Notes under the pieces: model-generated
What the model was told of the DNA's origin: nothing
Seen by the model: the letters and a program-made list of their open reading frames with translations, nothing else
The model's database searches: none
Assembly: GCF_001638985.1 (NCBI RefSeq)
Contig: NW_017265164.1
Span: forward strand, 374,391-438,390
Reading direction: 5' to 3'
Length of the DNA stretch: 64,000 bases
From: Phycomyces blakesleeanus NRRL 1555(-)
Taxonomy: Eukaryota > Mucoromycota > Mucoromycetes > Mucorales > Phycomycetaceae
Position numbers and translations under genes: made by a program
Part shown: positions 10,830 through 24,411 of the stretch, in pieces
Numbering within the stretch: the first letter of the stretch is position 1
How the letters are laid out: every line of letters begins with the position of its first letter

Positions 10830-13711
10830 TTATGTACAAGGGGCAAACTGAGGGAACAATTCAGGAACAAAACCATGTCCCTTGAAGTATTTAATAGCAT
10901 CCTCAGCAACCTCGGCAACATGCTCTGGAGTGATCTTGAAGTGCTTGTAGACTTCTTCATAAGGCTAAATAAATAAAAATAACAAGTCAATAAATAAATA
11001 AATAAATAAATAAAAAAGAAAGAAAGAAAGAAAGAAAACAACTTACTCCAGATGAACCAAAGGTGGTCATGCCAACCTGAGCATGCGAATACTTTTGCCA
11101 GCCAAAGGTAGACAAGGCTTCGACCGAAACTACCGGAACTCCCTTGAGCAGGACCGACTGTCTGTACTCCAACGGCTGCTCATCAAACAGCTCTGTGCAT
11201 GGCATGGACACCAGACTAGTCGTGATTCCCCTTTTCTGCAAGAGTTCGGTTGCTGCCAGGGCAATGGGTACTTCTGATCCGGTACCGAGCACAATCACGT
11301 CGGGCTTGGTGCCCTTTGGAGCCGAAGACTGAAGCACGTATCCACCTTTCTGGACAGCCTCGACAGAGGATCCCTTGAGCTGAGGCAAGTTCTGGCGAGT
11401 CAGGGCAATCACGGACGGGTAGTCGTTGCGGTCAATGGCAATCAGGTAAGCGCCCGAGACCTCGTTACCGTCTGCTGGGCGGAAGGTCAGCATCTGTGGG
11501 GTGGCGCGGGTCAAGGCAAGAGTCTCGATAGGCTGGTGAGTGGGTCCGTCTTCACCGAGACCAATGGAGTCGTGGGTCATTACGTAGATCACACGGAGCT
11601 TGGCCAAAGCGCTCAGGCGAGCTGCACCCCAGCCATAACTAAATAAGTAAGCAAGTAAATGAATATATATATATATATAGTTTTTAATATCAATTAAAAT
11701 AAGACACTATTGAGAAACTTACGTCAAGAAGTTGAGGAAAGTTCCTCCGAATGGAATGATACCTTGGTAGGCAGCCATACCATTCATAATGGCATTCATA
11801 CCATGTTCACGAACACCGTAACGAATATAGCGTCCAGAGTAATCACCCAACTGAGTCGAAGGCTAAATTAAATTAAATAAAAAATATTAAAATCAATTAA
11901 CCAAATATATATATATAAAACTTACAGCTTGGAAATCAACGGCTGTCTTCCAACGGGTATTGTTTGATCCTGTCAGATCAGCAGAACCACCCATGAGTTC
12001 TGGAATCACGTCCGCGATCTTGTTGAGCAAGGCCTCGGACAACTTGCGGGTTGCCATCGGGGAATCCTCTGGAGTGTAGCGAGGTAAGGCATCCTTCCAG
12101 CCCTCGGGAAGCTTTCCTTCCATGCGACGCTTAAAGTCCTGGGCCTCCTTGGGGTACTCGTCCGCGTACTTGTCAAACAGCGAGTTCCACTGCTCCTGGG
12201 CCTTTGCTCCTCTGTGGGCAATGTTGTGGTAAAAGTCATAGACTTCTTGAGGAACAACGAATTTTTCGTCGGGATTGAATCCAAACTTTTTCTTGAGCTG
12301 AATAATATCATCAGCTATAGTAATAAGAACAATATAAGTACAAAGAGGTTAAAATAATAATAATAAGAATAAGAATAATCATTATGATGGAGTAAAAGGG
12401 TACTTGGAATATATATACATATATGTATATATGCTAATTGACTGTACTAACCAGATAATGGACTTCCGTGAACCTTTTCTTCACCCTGGAACTCTGATCC
12501 AAAACCTTTTTTTATATATATATTATATAGATAGTTGATTAATATGGGCATACATATATATATATATATATAAAAGATAGATTAATAAATTTACCAATTG
12601 TGGTTCTGATCTTGATGAGAGTTGGCTTGTCAGTCACTTTCTTGGCTTCTTCGATAGCCTGTTTGATAGAGTTGATGTTGTGGTCACCATCAGTGACAGT
12701 CAATGTGTGCCAGCCATAGCTTTCGAAACGCTGCAAGACATTTTCGGTGAAAGAGACAGCAGTATCACCATCGATTGTGATCTGGTTATCATCATACAGT
12801 GCAATAAGTTTACCCAACTGAAGATGACTATACAAACATTAAATATCATTATTAGTTGTTGTTGTCTTTTTGTGTGTGTGTGTGTTTAAAGAAAAAGACA
12901 AGAGACATTATATATATTGTTTCTTTCTTTCTTTCTTACTTACCCAGCCAATGAACAGGCTTCAGACTGGACACCTTCTTGAAGACAGCCATCACCAAGA
13001 ATTACGTAGGTAAAGTGATCCACGATTGGATAGTTGGGTTTGTTGTAGGTGGCAGCCATGTGAGTCTCTGCAATAGCAAGACCTACGGCATTGGCAATAC
13101 CCTGACCAAGAGGGCCAGTTGTAACCTAATATCGAAACATTTAACAGTTAATATCCATTCAACCCGAATTCGCAACATATATTATCTCTCTCTCTCTCTC
13201 TCTCTTTCTATTTTATCTACAGCTATTATCATCATCATCATTTTACCTCTACACCATCAGTGTGACCTCTTTCAGGATGACCAGGTGTACTAAAGAAAAA
13301 GAAATCAATTGATTTGTTATTAAACATATTCTTTATGTATATATATGAATAGATAGACTTACCGACTCCCGACCATACGAAAGTCCTTGAGATCATTCAT
13401 TGTCAAGTCAAACCCGAGGAAGTGAAGGAGAATATACTGCAAAGCACAGGCGTGACCATTTGACAGCAAGAAGCGATCACGGTTAGGCCAGTGAGAATGC
13501 TTTGGGTTTACATTGATAAAGTCCTTGAACAAGGCGTGTGCCATTGGAGCACAACCCATAGGAGCACCTTTATTTTTATTTTTATTTTAGAACACTGATA
13601 CACATCTTTCTTTATTTTCTTACCTGGGTGACCAGACTTGGCTTTGGCTACTACATCAGCAGAAAGTACACGGATGGTGTCAATGCAAAGGTCGTTGATA
13701 TCTCTGGGCAT
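10830..13711 (-). CDS. TKL1: transketolase
   Basis: Thiamine-diphosphate enzyme of the non-oxidative pentose phosphate pathway; cytosolic. Ten exons: 13711-13624, 13567-13363, 13289-13247, 13125-12944, 12827-12595, 12505-12452, 12314-11926, 11862-11723, 11638-11047 and 10964-10830. They add up to 687 codons (686 aa), the normal size. Key motifs are [21 protein letters not shown], the ThDP-binding [13 protein letters not shown], the second-half [13 protein letters not shown] (catalytic Glu) and [19 protein letters not shown]. The C-terminal domain has [16 protein letters not shown]. The start [19 protein letters not shown] aligns with the usual N-terminus. No presequence is seen and all expected active-site residues are present. 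Confidence 0.97.
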
Positions 13712-14614
13712 ATTTATTTTTTTCTTATATTAAAGAAGTAAAAGGGAAAAGAGAAGAGGATATTGATCTTGAAATCTTCTTGTGAAAAATATATATTTGT
13801 ATTTATTTATATATATTTTATAAGCTAAAAACAATAAAATAAAGCAGCGTAATTTGAACGTTAGCCTCGGAGAGAAAAATAAAATAAAGCAAAAAATAAA
13901 ATAAAGGGCGACAGCAAGTATGAAATCACTTGTGCGTAAAAGAGAATGGTTTAGTGAGAAAATGGATACGTGTTTTGTATCTCCGTCCATAGCCAATACG
14001 CACATACATATAGAACAAAAGAAAAAAAAAACGCCCACATTTATGCATTACATTACATTACATTAGTAGTCCTTGTCTATTTTACAAACAACAAGAAGTA
14101 CATGTATAACATTCTGTCTTGACAACCTTTTTATCTAGATAAATAGCTCCAATTCTTTTTTTTTATTGATAAAAAAAAATAACATAAAAGTGTGTTTATT
14201 ATGAAGCATCAAATATTAGTATAAATGTCTTTGGTTGATTTGGACGTCAATTTTGACTTATCTGAAACCCTCCTACTGATTTTCTTGTTTCCATTATAGT
14301 CATTTAGATGGTAATGATAGATAAATCCATTGCAGGTTTTTTTTAGACTGTAAAAAAATAAAAATCCAAAGAAGGAAAGGACAATCTCAAAAATAAAATA
14401 AAAAATTATTTTATGAAAGTAGTGGAAAAATCTCTTATCTTGAGCATTTCTTTTGGAAATATCGATATTACATACAATTTATCTATAGAACGTATAAAGA
14501 TGTTGTAATTGGCGTATTTATCATCAATTTATATATATATATATATAAATAAAAAGACTATAATAATAATTAATCAAATCAAATCGAATCCAATCCAATC
14601 CAATAAAAATCTAA
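13712..14614. other. transketolase promoter region and NUDCD1 3' flank
   Basis: About 0.9 kb without a supported gene. The part next to 13712 must carry the transketolase promoter (minus strand); A-rich tracts and (TA)n dominate. A run of near-repeats of the ATCAAATC/CAATCC type sits at about 14574-14605. The open frame 13730-14038 has no recognisable content. Confidence 0.55.
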
Positions 14615-16346
14615 TCAATCAAGAATGAGTGTAATAACCTCAGTCTCGGTAAGAACCATCAACACATTCTTGAGAATCAATTGAACACCCAGAACACTGG
14701 TGTCATGCCCCTGTGTAAGATCAATCAGGGTCTGTGCCTCTGTATTGACGCGTGTGCCTGTTCGATGGTAGATGTACGCGTTCCGGCTGCTTTCCACAAT
14801 CACAGCAAAATTGTTGTACGGATCATGACGTACGAACCGGCTGTCTCGTTTGGACGCCTGGACAAATGCAAACGCGCTAAACGTAGCCCTGTGCACACCC
14901 TCGATCGTCGTCGCAACGCCATCCCTCTTTTCTTCAAATCCAAACACCAGTCCATCCACATCCATCTTGACCCCAACCGAGGCCAACCCATTCTTGTTGT
15001 CCGGATCCCGGAACCCGTTGCTCAACCACTCACGCCCACCAGAAAATATTTCCTCAACCAGGTGGCCGAACCGGTTATAGACCAGAAAATGAATCGGCTG
15101 GCCCGCCTCATCAACATCCTCATCCATATCAGTCGCGGCCGGGTGGCTGGCAATCTCTGGCTGTTGAGATTGCGATTCAGGATAATCGGTCGTGAATTTG
15201 GCAAGACGGGCCGTCATCTCAGCCAGCCGCTCTTTCTCAACAGACTCCAGGACCTGGTCATCCATATCAAACACATGCGGCCATCTGGCATGTTCATCTT
15301 GCTTGGTCAGGAAAATGCTCAGGACTCCCTTGGCTCGGTCAATTGTCCAGGTGCTGTCTTGGACACTAATCGGCCCCCAGAGCTTGTTGTACGGAAACGA
15401 CAGATTGACATCCTCGGCCTGCACCACCAAACTGAGGTGCTGGTGTGTCAAATTGCAGGCGATTGCGCTCTTTGGTGTGTTTTGGGGAATTGTGAATTGG
15501 ATCGTGATATCTGAGCCATCCTGAGTCCACTCATAAGGTGCCTTTTTTGGTTGTTCATCATTGTTCTGATTACTATCCTCTTTTTCCTCTTCATCACTGT
15601 CAATTATCATTGTCTTTGGCTCTTCGTGAATATTCTCATAACTCGATTCACTGCCAAGAATACAGTGGTTGCCGTCCTTTGTGATCGCAACATATACAGG
15701 AACCTCTGGTCCTCTCTGGACATGCAGCACCTTGAGAATCTCGTGCTGAGTCGAGGTGTAGTTTCCAGTCGGAACATTCATCTCGACTGTTGCGATATTG
15801 AACTTGCTCGCGACCTCGGCCACACGGCTATAGACTACTGCCACAATTCTGTCCTCGACACGTCTGGCAGCCAAGAGTCCAAATGGAACAGGCGAGACGC
15901 CTTCGTTACCCTCTCCTTCATAATGTCCAGACAGAACCGAGCAACCACTAAAAGTGCCATTTGCGGACTGGTTGATACAAATGATCTCGAGATCACCAAC
16001 GCCATTGGCAGCCACAAGGAGGTTTTGTCCGATTGCGATCAATGAGGGATAATGAGGATCGAGAGGAACGGTAATTTCAGGCTCGACATAGCTAGGCACA
16101 TTGTTCAATGGACGAGTGAGTTGTCCAATAATGTGAAATTTAGTTTCTTGGCTTGACTATAGGATTTTATATATATATATATATATTTGGTTTTGGTTTT
16201 GGTTTTGGTTGTTTTTATATATATGTATATATAATTGATCAATAAAATATAAAGAAGAAAGTAAAAGAAAGAAATACTATTACTATCATAATACACTTTA
16301 TTTTCTACTTCTTCTCTCTTGTACGCATAATTATGTATGTATATAT

Positions 16347-16377
<31 letters not shown>

Positions 16378-16675
16378 GTCAATTTCTTACCTTGTCATAA
16401 ACAACCATTACTACATTATACTCTGTGTCAACATAGAATGCTGTTCCTGTTTGGTCATTGATTGGATAGCCATCAGCCAAATGACTGAATCGTACACGCG
16501 CCTGCAATTCACGGAATCCGATACGGGTTTGGCTAGAGTGCTGGGTTACTTGGAGAGGATCTCCTGGTATGGGTGTGCGAGATAAACGTGTTTCTTCGGG
16601 AAAAGTCTTTAGTTTGTAGCCCTCAAATGCTACATTGATGAGGTCTTGATCATGAGTTAGAGTTTGGGTGATCAT
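14615..16675 (-). CDS. NUDCD1: NudC domain-containing protein 1 homologue (CS domain)
   Basis: A likely HSP90 co-chaperone-type protein of the NudC family; in animals NUDCD1 (CML66) assists beta-propeller clients. Two exons (16675-16391 and 16156-14615) give 609 codons (608 aa), close to the animal protein. The CS domain lies at about residues 270-370: YEWTQDGSDITIQFTIP, then LSLVVQAEDVNLSFPYNKLW and STWTIDRAKGVLSIFLTK. A low-complexity acidic linker (SDEEEKEDSNQNNDEQ) precedes it. The flanking regions read as beta-propeller-like halves. The start at 16675 (MITQTLTHDQDLINVAFEGY) is the first Met after in-frame AT-rich leader. A large antisense open frame over exon 2 is a shadow. Confidence 0.85.
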
Positions 16676-17331
16676 TATAACCTTCTCTTTTTTTATTGTT
16701 AAAATAAGAAAAGAAATAGAACAATTAGTGTATATATAAAATTGAAACGTCAAAATTTCAAAAATTAAATAAATTAAAATTAAAATTAATATATATATAT
16801 ATATTTGAATAAATTAAAAATATGAAAAATACAATTTTACAGGTATTGATTGATCGATAGACAATAATGATATTTTGAAATGATCCAAGCTTAAGTATCA
16901 CTTGTTTCCTTTGTATCAATTTTTATGATTTTTTTCTTCTTATTTTATATATCAATATATATCAAAGATTACAACACTTGGCAAAACAGCAAAAGTAACA
17001 GCAACCGTAACAGCAGCAAAGTCAAAGTCAAAGCTCGAATTAAATATGTATATAAAAGGAAGAACTATCCTCGGTTTCCTAGGACTATCTCTCTATATTC
17101 CTTATATATATATGTATGTATGCAAATTGAATGAAATAATTTTCCAAGGTCTATTAAAGCAATTCTATCTGTTTGTGTATTGAACAAACAAAAAGAGATT
17201 ATAAAGCTACAAGTGCGTGTTTATCTACACTTCTTTATAAACACAAAATGACACATTTTATCTGCATCTGTATCTGTATCCGTATGTTCCATAGTTTTTT
17301 ATTTTATTTTGTAATGTTATAATACAGCCTC
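16676..17331. other. promoter side of NUDCD1, otherwise empty
   Basis: AT-rich, with (TA)n at about 16789-16804 and scattered A/T runs. No gene supported. The first 200-300 bp presumably include the NUDCD1 promoter. Confidence 0.5.
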
Positions 17332-18170
17332 TCAATATTGCTCGAGTCCTTGCGCGAGGGTCTCCTTGTCGTTTATTCTTCCCGAGAACTCAACAAGTGC
17401 AGTAGCAATTGTATTATTTCCACTTTTGAAGAGAATTCCACCGAATCCAAGCTACAAATAGGCGGGTTAACGATATATAAAAAATATAAATAATATGTGA
17501 ACTAAAGGTTCTTTCTTTTTCTTTTTTATCTTTCCTACTTACAAGTATCTGGCTGTTACCTTGATAACCCCAGCATCATTATGGGCAATGGGATCGGAAT
17601 CGGCTCAAAGTCAATCTTTTGTAAAGTGCTTGGCGCAGTGTTTGTAAATATAATGGTGCCTCCTTAAGTGATTTGCTAATATCAGTAGATTAGTTAGATA
17701 TAGCCACTAATTCCAAACATCTGATATCAATATATATATAAATATAAATCTCGTTGCTGTTAAGGATAAGTCTACGATGCTCAGCTTTCATACTATACTC
17801 AATATTAAAATACAATTAATTCGTTCTGTAGATGCCTGAGAATGTCCAAAATAACAAGTACTTACTGGTTTGATGAGAGGTTTGCAGTTTGGTGTTAAAA
17901 CCCTATTGATTCCCATTTTTCAATATCACTCAAAGTTTCATCCTTTATCTAGTCTCATTGTCAAACTACTTCAATCTCATCAAGCTCTGGAAGACTTGCT
18001 TATTTCTAGAAAACACCAATATCTCGTCAGTTGGATATTTATCAATATTCTTATCCAGGCAGTATGTCTAAAATAAAATAAAATTACACAACTAGTCTCT
18101 TGTTCTTTGGTACATTCTCACCAGAGAAATTACCATCAGATTTCTTGCTTTCTAGTTCTGAATAAAACTA
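17332..18170 (-). pseudogene. decayed fragment resembling a PA-domain region of a subtilase-like protein
   Basis: Several exon-like blocks on the minus strand, separated by stops and frame changes. Block 1 is at about 18165-18095 (KKSDGNFSGENV). Block 2 is at about 18070-17980 (YCLDKNIDKYPTDEILVFSR). Block 3 is at about 17680-17560 (GGTIIFTNTAP then FEPIPIPLPIMMLGLS). Block 4 is at about 17455-17332 (LGFGGILFKSGNNTIATALV, then EFSGRIND, ending at TGA). The order and the hydrophobic IPIP/GGTII pattern recall a protease-associated domain followed by an FSSRGP-like segment of S8 proteases. No catalytic Asp/His/Ser block is present. Several stop codons make a functional product unlikely. Family assignment is tentative. 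Confidence 0.4.
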
Positions 18171-18486
18171 CGCCTCAACTTCTTTATGCTCTATCTTCTA
18201 AAAAACTCCACTGAATAGCACGAGTATTTGCATTGTTATATACGTATATACAGTCATTAATACAAAAGAAAAATGGATGGTTATTCAGTTCAAAATGATG
18301 AATAATTTTTATAAATTTGTGAGTGAATTGAAGTAAAGTGAATTAAAGAGTGTTTGTGTCACATGAGCCAATCACAAATCTTGAATTTCCCTTTCAAGAC
18401 AGAAAAAGATACACCCTTTCAACGGAAACGGCGCTGGGAATATTACATAAAACATATATAATATATATATTAACTTTTCTTGCTAG

Positions 18487-21400
18487 ATGGATTCCCCACA
18501 AGAATCACAATTCTTTCTTGGTGATTACATCAAAAGTCCAAATGACCTAGATTTGAACAAACTGAAGACTCTCTTGACAAAAAGAACAACAGAGCAAACC
18601 CAACTTGATCAAAAGGTAGATGAATGATTATATAAATATATATTTCTTTATTAGAATCATTCATTCATTCTTTAATGAATTCATAACATTGACTCAAATA
18701 CGGACCTTATACTTTTATATATATATATACTTGAATAAATAACATACTGTAGCTGAATATAATCAGACAAGAGACGCAAACAGTATTAGCAGACTCGCGC
18801 AAAAAAGCATATAAAGAACAGACCTCGTTACGCGAACTCGACACTGCATTACAAAAAACCACAAGCGATTTGAATGAATATGATGTCAAACACAACCAAC
18901 AAAAAAACACCGATCAGCATCTCTTACTAAACAATCTAAAAAACCTTGAGAATAAATTGAGAACTACCGAATATGCCAAAAGTTATATAAAGGCACTTTT
19001 GGTTGCATCAGAATTGAGGTAAATACCAAAAAGAATATTTAGATAAAAACTTATTATTTGGCATAAACCATTGGATCCATATTTCTAATTTTTATTTTAT
19101 TTTCTTTATTATAATTCTATGTAATATGGATTAGTACAAAGTCATTGAATCTTGTTAAAAAAGATCCAGAAGCTGCAATTGTACCTTTTCGACAGCTCAC
19201 AAAACTAAGGGCTCATGTCAAAAATCAGATCGACCAAGAACCACAAGATGGCAGTTACCAAAATCTAGTCAATCAACTTGAGAAATCTCAGCATAAGTTG
19301 TGGAAAGAGTTGAACCAAGTGTTGGAAAAGTATATAATTTTTTTTTAAAAAAAAAAAAATCAAATAATTTGTACTTTTATATTTATTCTCGTGTTAGTAA
19401 TTTCAAAGACTCACTTCAGAGCTTGAACTGGCCAACACCTATACGACCTCCATATGGATTACAACTACGATCAAAGCTGGAGGGTTTTGAAAAGGCCTTT
19501 CACCACCTTCTCCTATTACAGAAATCGCAAGTGAACCTTTTATTCTTATATATATATTATATTCTTTAAAATTCATGCAAGACAAAAAGATAAAGAAAAA
19601 GAATAAGAATTGTTATTATTATTAACATGTAATACATATATATATATATATATATATATCCCTCTAAACCTTTTTGTGTTTTATAGATTAGAGCCTGAAG
19701 ATGACAAGACTGAACCGCCTGGTGAAAAGAAAGTAGAGATCCCAATTCCAATAGCCATTATGCTCCAAGATCTTTCTCTTCGATTTAGATTCCATTTTGA
19801 AGGTTCAAAGCCTACTAATCGACTAGACAAGGTAAATAAATAAAGAAATAAAGAAATATATATATTAATTATTAATTTATCTGTGAATGTGGGGGGATAT
19901 GGAACTAAATAGCCAGAATGGTACCTCTCACATGTCAAAACTACGGCTTCATCTCATCTGCCGTTCCTTGTAACAACTGTCCAGCCAATTGTGGACAGCG
20001 CCGGTCTAGACCAGACGCCCAGGATATCTGTCAAGGACTTTTTTATCTATGGTCTCCAGCAAGACGTGGCTCGAAAACTCAAAAAGACGATACCCCGTAT
20101 TCTGAATCAACCCAGTTGGCTCAGCCACACTGTCCATGAAGTGCTAGAATTTGACAAGAGTCTTGAAAACGAATTTGCCTATACGCCTCCTAGATCTTCA
20201 GATAAGCGCAGTGCAGATGTCATTCTTGACAATCCAGAATGGTTTGGCGCCTGGTTTGCAGCGGAGAGACAATGTAATAACAAAAAACCAGAGGGCATCA
20301 TTTGAATGACGACAATAGTATTTCATCATCATCACAACTATTATAATACGATTAGTAAAGAATGATTACGATTATTAATCCTACCATTGTTTATTTATGT
20401 ATATGGTTTATTGATATGTTCTAGTTGCTCAGACCCGGTACGATGAAATTATACAGGATAGACAGGCCTTTGAAGCTGAGGCTGAAGAAGAAGGAGAAGA
20501 TATAGGTTCCAATGGAAAATCATTGGGATCAGGAGGAGGAGGAGATCCAAGAAATATCAAAGGAACCAAATCTTCTGTCAAGATATTGAACCTTATAGAG
20601 AGTGTCACTGGTTAGTATTTGATTTGATTTACTTTTTTTTTAAAAAAAAAAACAAAAAAAAACAAACTATATTTAACAAGACTATTATTTGCTAATACCA
20701 ACCACTAATATTATTTCTATTATCACTTTTGTTGATTATTTTATTTTTCTGTAGAGGCTTATAGATTGGTACCATCTCTTCAACAAAGATTCAGATTTCT
20801 TGTTGAGATTCAATTGACTTTACTTGGTCACTACCACCAACGCATATATTCAGCCCTGGATTCATTCGAGGCCCTAAGTTTGATCAGATCTGTGCCTGTT
20901 CCTGGGGCACTGCCAGAATCTGTCACGGGTGTAATGACAGCCACCGAAACTGGTGGAACCATATCTGCCCTGAAACGTTTGTACAGATGGTGGGCAAGTG
21001 CATACACTATTGGTGAAGGTATCCGGGATTGGTCTGAAGACGATGTAATTCATCACAAAACCATAGCTATAACTATATATATATATGTGTGTGTATGTGC
21101 AAATTTATATTTATCTATCTTTTTGTGTTTTGTGAGATAGTTCTTTCTTGACATGCAATATCAAGTCAGCCAAAACCCAAAAGAGGCGCAGACAGTTATG
21201 GATAGCCTTCCAGCTCATGAAAACATGTTTGCTCTTAGTCTGTCCAGCAATTGGGAAACACCTAGCAACTCATTTTTTGCCGAAGCATTGAATGCCTTTG
21301 ACATGCTATCTCAAAGAATTGAAAAGTTATTTGTCAAGATTGTTGCAAAAGAATGGGCTACCAATGCAAGAGAATATGCAAAAAAGTAAGTGAAATGATA

Positions 21401-22199
21401 GTAATACTAAACCAGTCAACCAAAGCAAGCAAGCAAGCAAGCAAAAAAAAACAAGGATTTAATAAATGCATAAAAATAAATATATTTAGGGATACGTGGT
21501 GGCAGACATCTTCTGAACAACTCCCTGGGGAAATTTCAAGTGAACTATATGTTCCTTTGCAAGGTCTTAGGATCGCCTGTCAGTTCCTCTATAGTACCTT
21601 ACCACTATCAGATTACCTGAGTGTCTATAGATCGATTTGTGAAGAAATCCAAGAATGGTATTGGCGCAACATAATTACCCAGAACCAGTTTTCAAAACAA
21701 GGATCATCGCAGCTCGAAGCTGATATGACACTTGGCATATGGAAGACTGGTAAACAATGGGTCAAGAAACCTGAAAATTACACCAAACGGTAAGTAAGCT
21801 ATATTAGTAGTAGTAGTAGTAGTAACACAACACACACCATAGTATACTTATACTATACTACACCGTATGCATATAAGTGTGTGTGTGTGTACTTTGGAAT
21901 GATTGTTTTTTATTTTCAAATTTGGCTATAATAATAATAATAATAATAATTTGTGTAGGTTGAAAGAGGCTACAAAGCTGCTTACAATGACATTTGATGG
22001 TGAACAAGACAAGGATGCTTTGGCTAGCCAAGCTCCGTTTAATCTAAGCTACAATGTGTTTATGAAATACCTTGCAGACCCTAAGCAGCAGTCCGTACTA
22101 CAGGCAGAATTAGGAAAGCTTGGAATTGAGGTTTTGAGTTATGGGCAGATGCGGGATGTTCTTCGTCGAAGAAACGACATGCTCCACAATTGGAATTGA
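18487..22199 (+). CDS. RINT1/Tip20-family vesicle tethering factor
   Basis: Subunit of the Dsl1/NRZ complex that tethers Golgi-derived COPI vesicles at the ER. The gene runs from MDSPQESQFFLGDYI at 18487 to a TGA at 22197. Main exons start at about 18487, 18753, 19135, 19399, 19690, 19912, 20425, 20755, 21141, 21490 and 21960. The N-terminal part is coiled coil (about residues 25-130). The central and C-terminal parts show the family's signatures: PEWYLSHV, SVKDFFIYGLQQDVARKL, HTVHEVLEFDKSL, LVPSLQQRFRFLVEIQLTLL, HYHQRIYSALDSFEAL and FNLSYNVFMKYLADPKQQSV near the end. Length is roughly 780-800 aa as in other fungi. The junction near 19530 is ambiguous (GTGAAC donor with TTAGAG acceptor preferred). 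Confidence 0.85.
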
Positions 22200-23020
22200 T
22201 CACTATTATTTTTAAAAAAAATCAAATAAGAAATCAAATCAAATGGTTCTCTCTTCTCTCTTTCTGTGTAATGTGTAGCAGGATAACTGATTATCATTAT
22301 CAGATCAATATTATTTTGTGATAATTATTATACTTGGATAGATACATAGATGTACACACCTTATTTTATCTTACTAAACCATATATGTATGATTATATGA
22401 TCGAAAACAAAAAAAACTCAAAAAAAAAATCAAATCATTAATGGGCTGACCTTTGGTACCTTGCTGCTGTTTTACATTTTGTTGCGGAGACGTAAAACAT
22501 ACAAAAGAAAAGGTTGGTTATTAAAATCTGTATATACACACTTTTATAGAATTTATATAATAAACCAATAGTTGCTTAAGAATTGTATTTGATCATATAT
22601 ATTATTTTTTTACTTATATTCAAATGGTAACAATTAAAAAGTAGATAATTAAAGACATTTGAATACCCCCTTTATTTTTTTTATTTATTTTTTATAATTT
22701 TTTTTTTAAAAAAAAAAAGAATGACCAAGAAAGTTAAAGAAGTATATTCTTTCTTTAAAAAAAAAAAAAAAAATTATAGTTGTGTGTTCACCAATTCTTT
22801 TCTTTTCTTTTCTGTTTTGGGTGTAATTGTTGCGGAAATCCAATTTTTATTATTTCTTATTTTATTTTGTCACGCCACAATGGTTAATTCCTATTGTTTC
22901 ATTTGCTATATAAACTTACAAGCCAAAAAAAATTACACTCTTTTATTTATTTAACCAAATATTACCTTGATCTTACATACCCATACAAAAATAAAATAAA
23001 ATAATTCAAAAGCTTATATA
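22200..23020. other. spacer between RINT1-like gene and HEM13
   Basis: 821 bp with runs of T and A, and no supported gene. The small frame at 22721-22954 is low complexity. The section before 23021 carries the HEM13 promoter. A slightly more GC-rich patch at about 22441-22495 was inspected and gives no recognisable product. Confidence 0.5.
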
Positions 23021-24140
23021 ATGGTCTCTAATACTTGTATTCAATCCATTTCCCGTCAAGACACATTAAGGGTAAGGCATATAGATATATATGTTTATAT
23101 ATATATGTGTGTGTAAAAGAGTTGTTTTTTTTGCGTATTTTAATTGAAATAACTAAATACAAGATTTACAGAGATCATCCGGAGAACCTTTGACGAATAA
23201 AGATCCGATCCGACTGAGACATGAAGCATTTGTCAAGAACCTGCAGAACTCGATTGTCAAGGCCATTGAACAAGTCGACGGTGGTAAGTTTGAGCGGACA
23301 AGCTGGCAAAGAGCCGAGCACGGTGGCGAAGGAATCACTTGCGTTCTGCAGGACGGTGCAGTGATCGAAAAGGCCGGTGTGGCAGTCTCGGTGGTCTACA
23401 GTGAGCTATCCGATACAGCCATCCAGCAGATGCGCCAGGACCGAGGCAAGTCGCTCGAAGGCCAGGGTCCCTTTCCTTACTTTGTCACCGGCATTTCGCT
23501 TGTCATGCACGGCAAGAACCCACACTGCCCAACCGTGCACATGAACTACCGCTACTTTGAGGTCATGAATCCCGACGGCTCAACAAAGCTCTGGTGGTTC
23601 GGCGGCGGCGCAGACCTGACACCCGTCTATCTCTATGAAGAAGATGCTGTCCATTTCCATGCCGTCCACAAGGCCGCCTGCGACAAACACGATCTGGCTT
23701 ACTACCCCAAGTTCAAGCCCTGGTGCGACACATACTTCAAGAACGCTCACCGGGGAGAAGGCCGTGGAGTCGGTGGCATCTTCTTTGACGACCTGGCCGA
23801 CAAGCCCGCCGAACAGATCTTTGCGTTTGTGCAGGACTGTGGCAATTCGTTTGTGGACGCATATGTGCCGATCCTAAAGAAACGCAAAGACCATGCCTAC
23901 GATGATGAGCAGGTCAGGTGGCAGCAGATCAGAAGAGGCCGGTATGTCGAGTTCAACTTGATTTGGGACAGAGGCACTCGGTTTGGACTCCACACACCCT
24001 GTGCTCGCGTGGAGTCTATTCTGATGACCCTGCCACTGACAGTGCGGTGGGAGTACATGCATGAGCCCAAGGAAGGTTCAATAGAAGCTCGGTTGGAACA
24101 GGTCTTGAAGACCCCTGTGGACTGGATTCCCTTGAAATAA
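23021..24140 (+). CDS. HEM13: coproporphyrinogen III oxidase, oxygen-dependent
   Basis: Converts coproporphyrinogen III to protoporphyrinogen IX in haem synthesis. Two exons (23021-23071 and 23172-24140) give 340 codons (339 aa). No mitochondrial presequence is seen, in keeping with cytosolic fungal enzymes. Motifs are QRAEHGGEGITCVLQDG, PHCPTVHMNYRYFEV, the signature WWFGGGADLTP, HFHAVHKAACDKH, RGVGGIFFDDL and ESILMTLPLTVRWEY. The second exon is a single 969-bp block, clearly more GC-rich than its surroundings. The short first exon encodes only 17 residues; its ATG is the first in frame. The gene is convergent with the exonuclease gene, whose stop lies 270 bp away. Confidence 0.97.
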
Positions 24141-24411
24141 ATATATATATATGTATATATGTATATTTATTTTACTTATCAATGTATTCAATGCATTCAA
24201 TGTATTCAATCTATTTATTCATTTATTTAAAAGTCATCTATATTTTCTTTCTTCATTATAATCATTACCACTACTACTATCACTACTACTATTAACAAAA
24301 CAAAACAAAAACAAATAAAATGGAATACAATTACAAAGTACAATTACAATTACAAAACATAACAATTACATCAAATACAAATACAAATACAAATACAAAT
24401 ACAAAATCAAA

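Noticed and set aside
14681..15514. 277-codon open frame on the plus strand opposite NUDCD1
   Set aside because: It is antisense to the well-supported CS-domain coding exon, contains no recognisable motif, and follows from codon bias of the true gene.
19525..19690. Second GC-AG intron in the RINT1-like gene
   Set aside because: A GT donor (GTGAAC) with the acceptor TTAGAG before CCTGAAGAT keeps the frame, so the canonical explanation is preferred.
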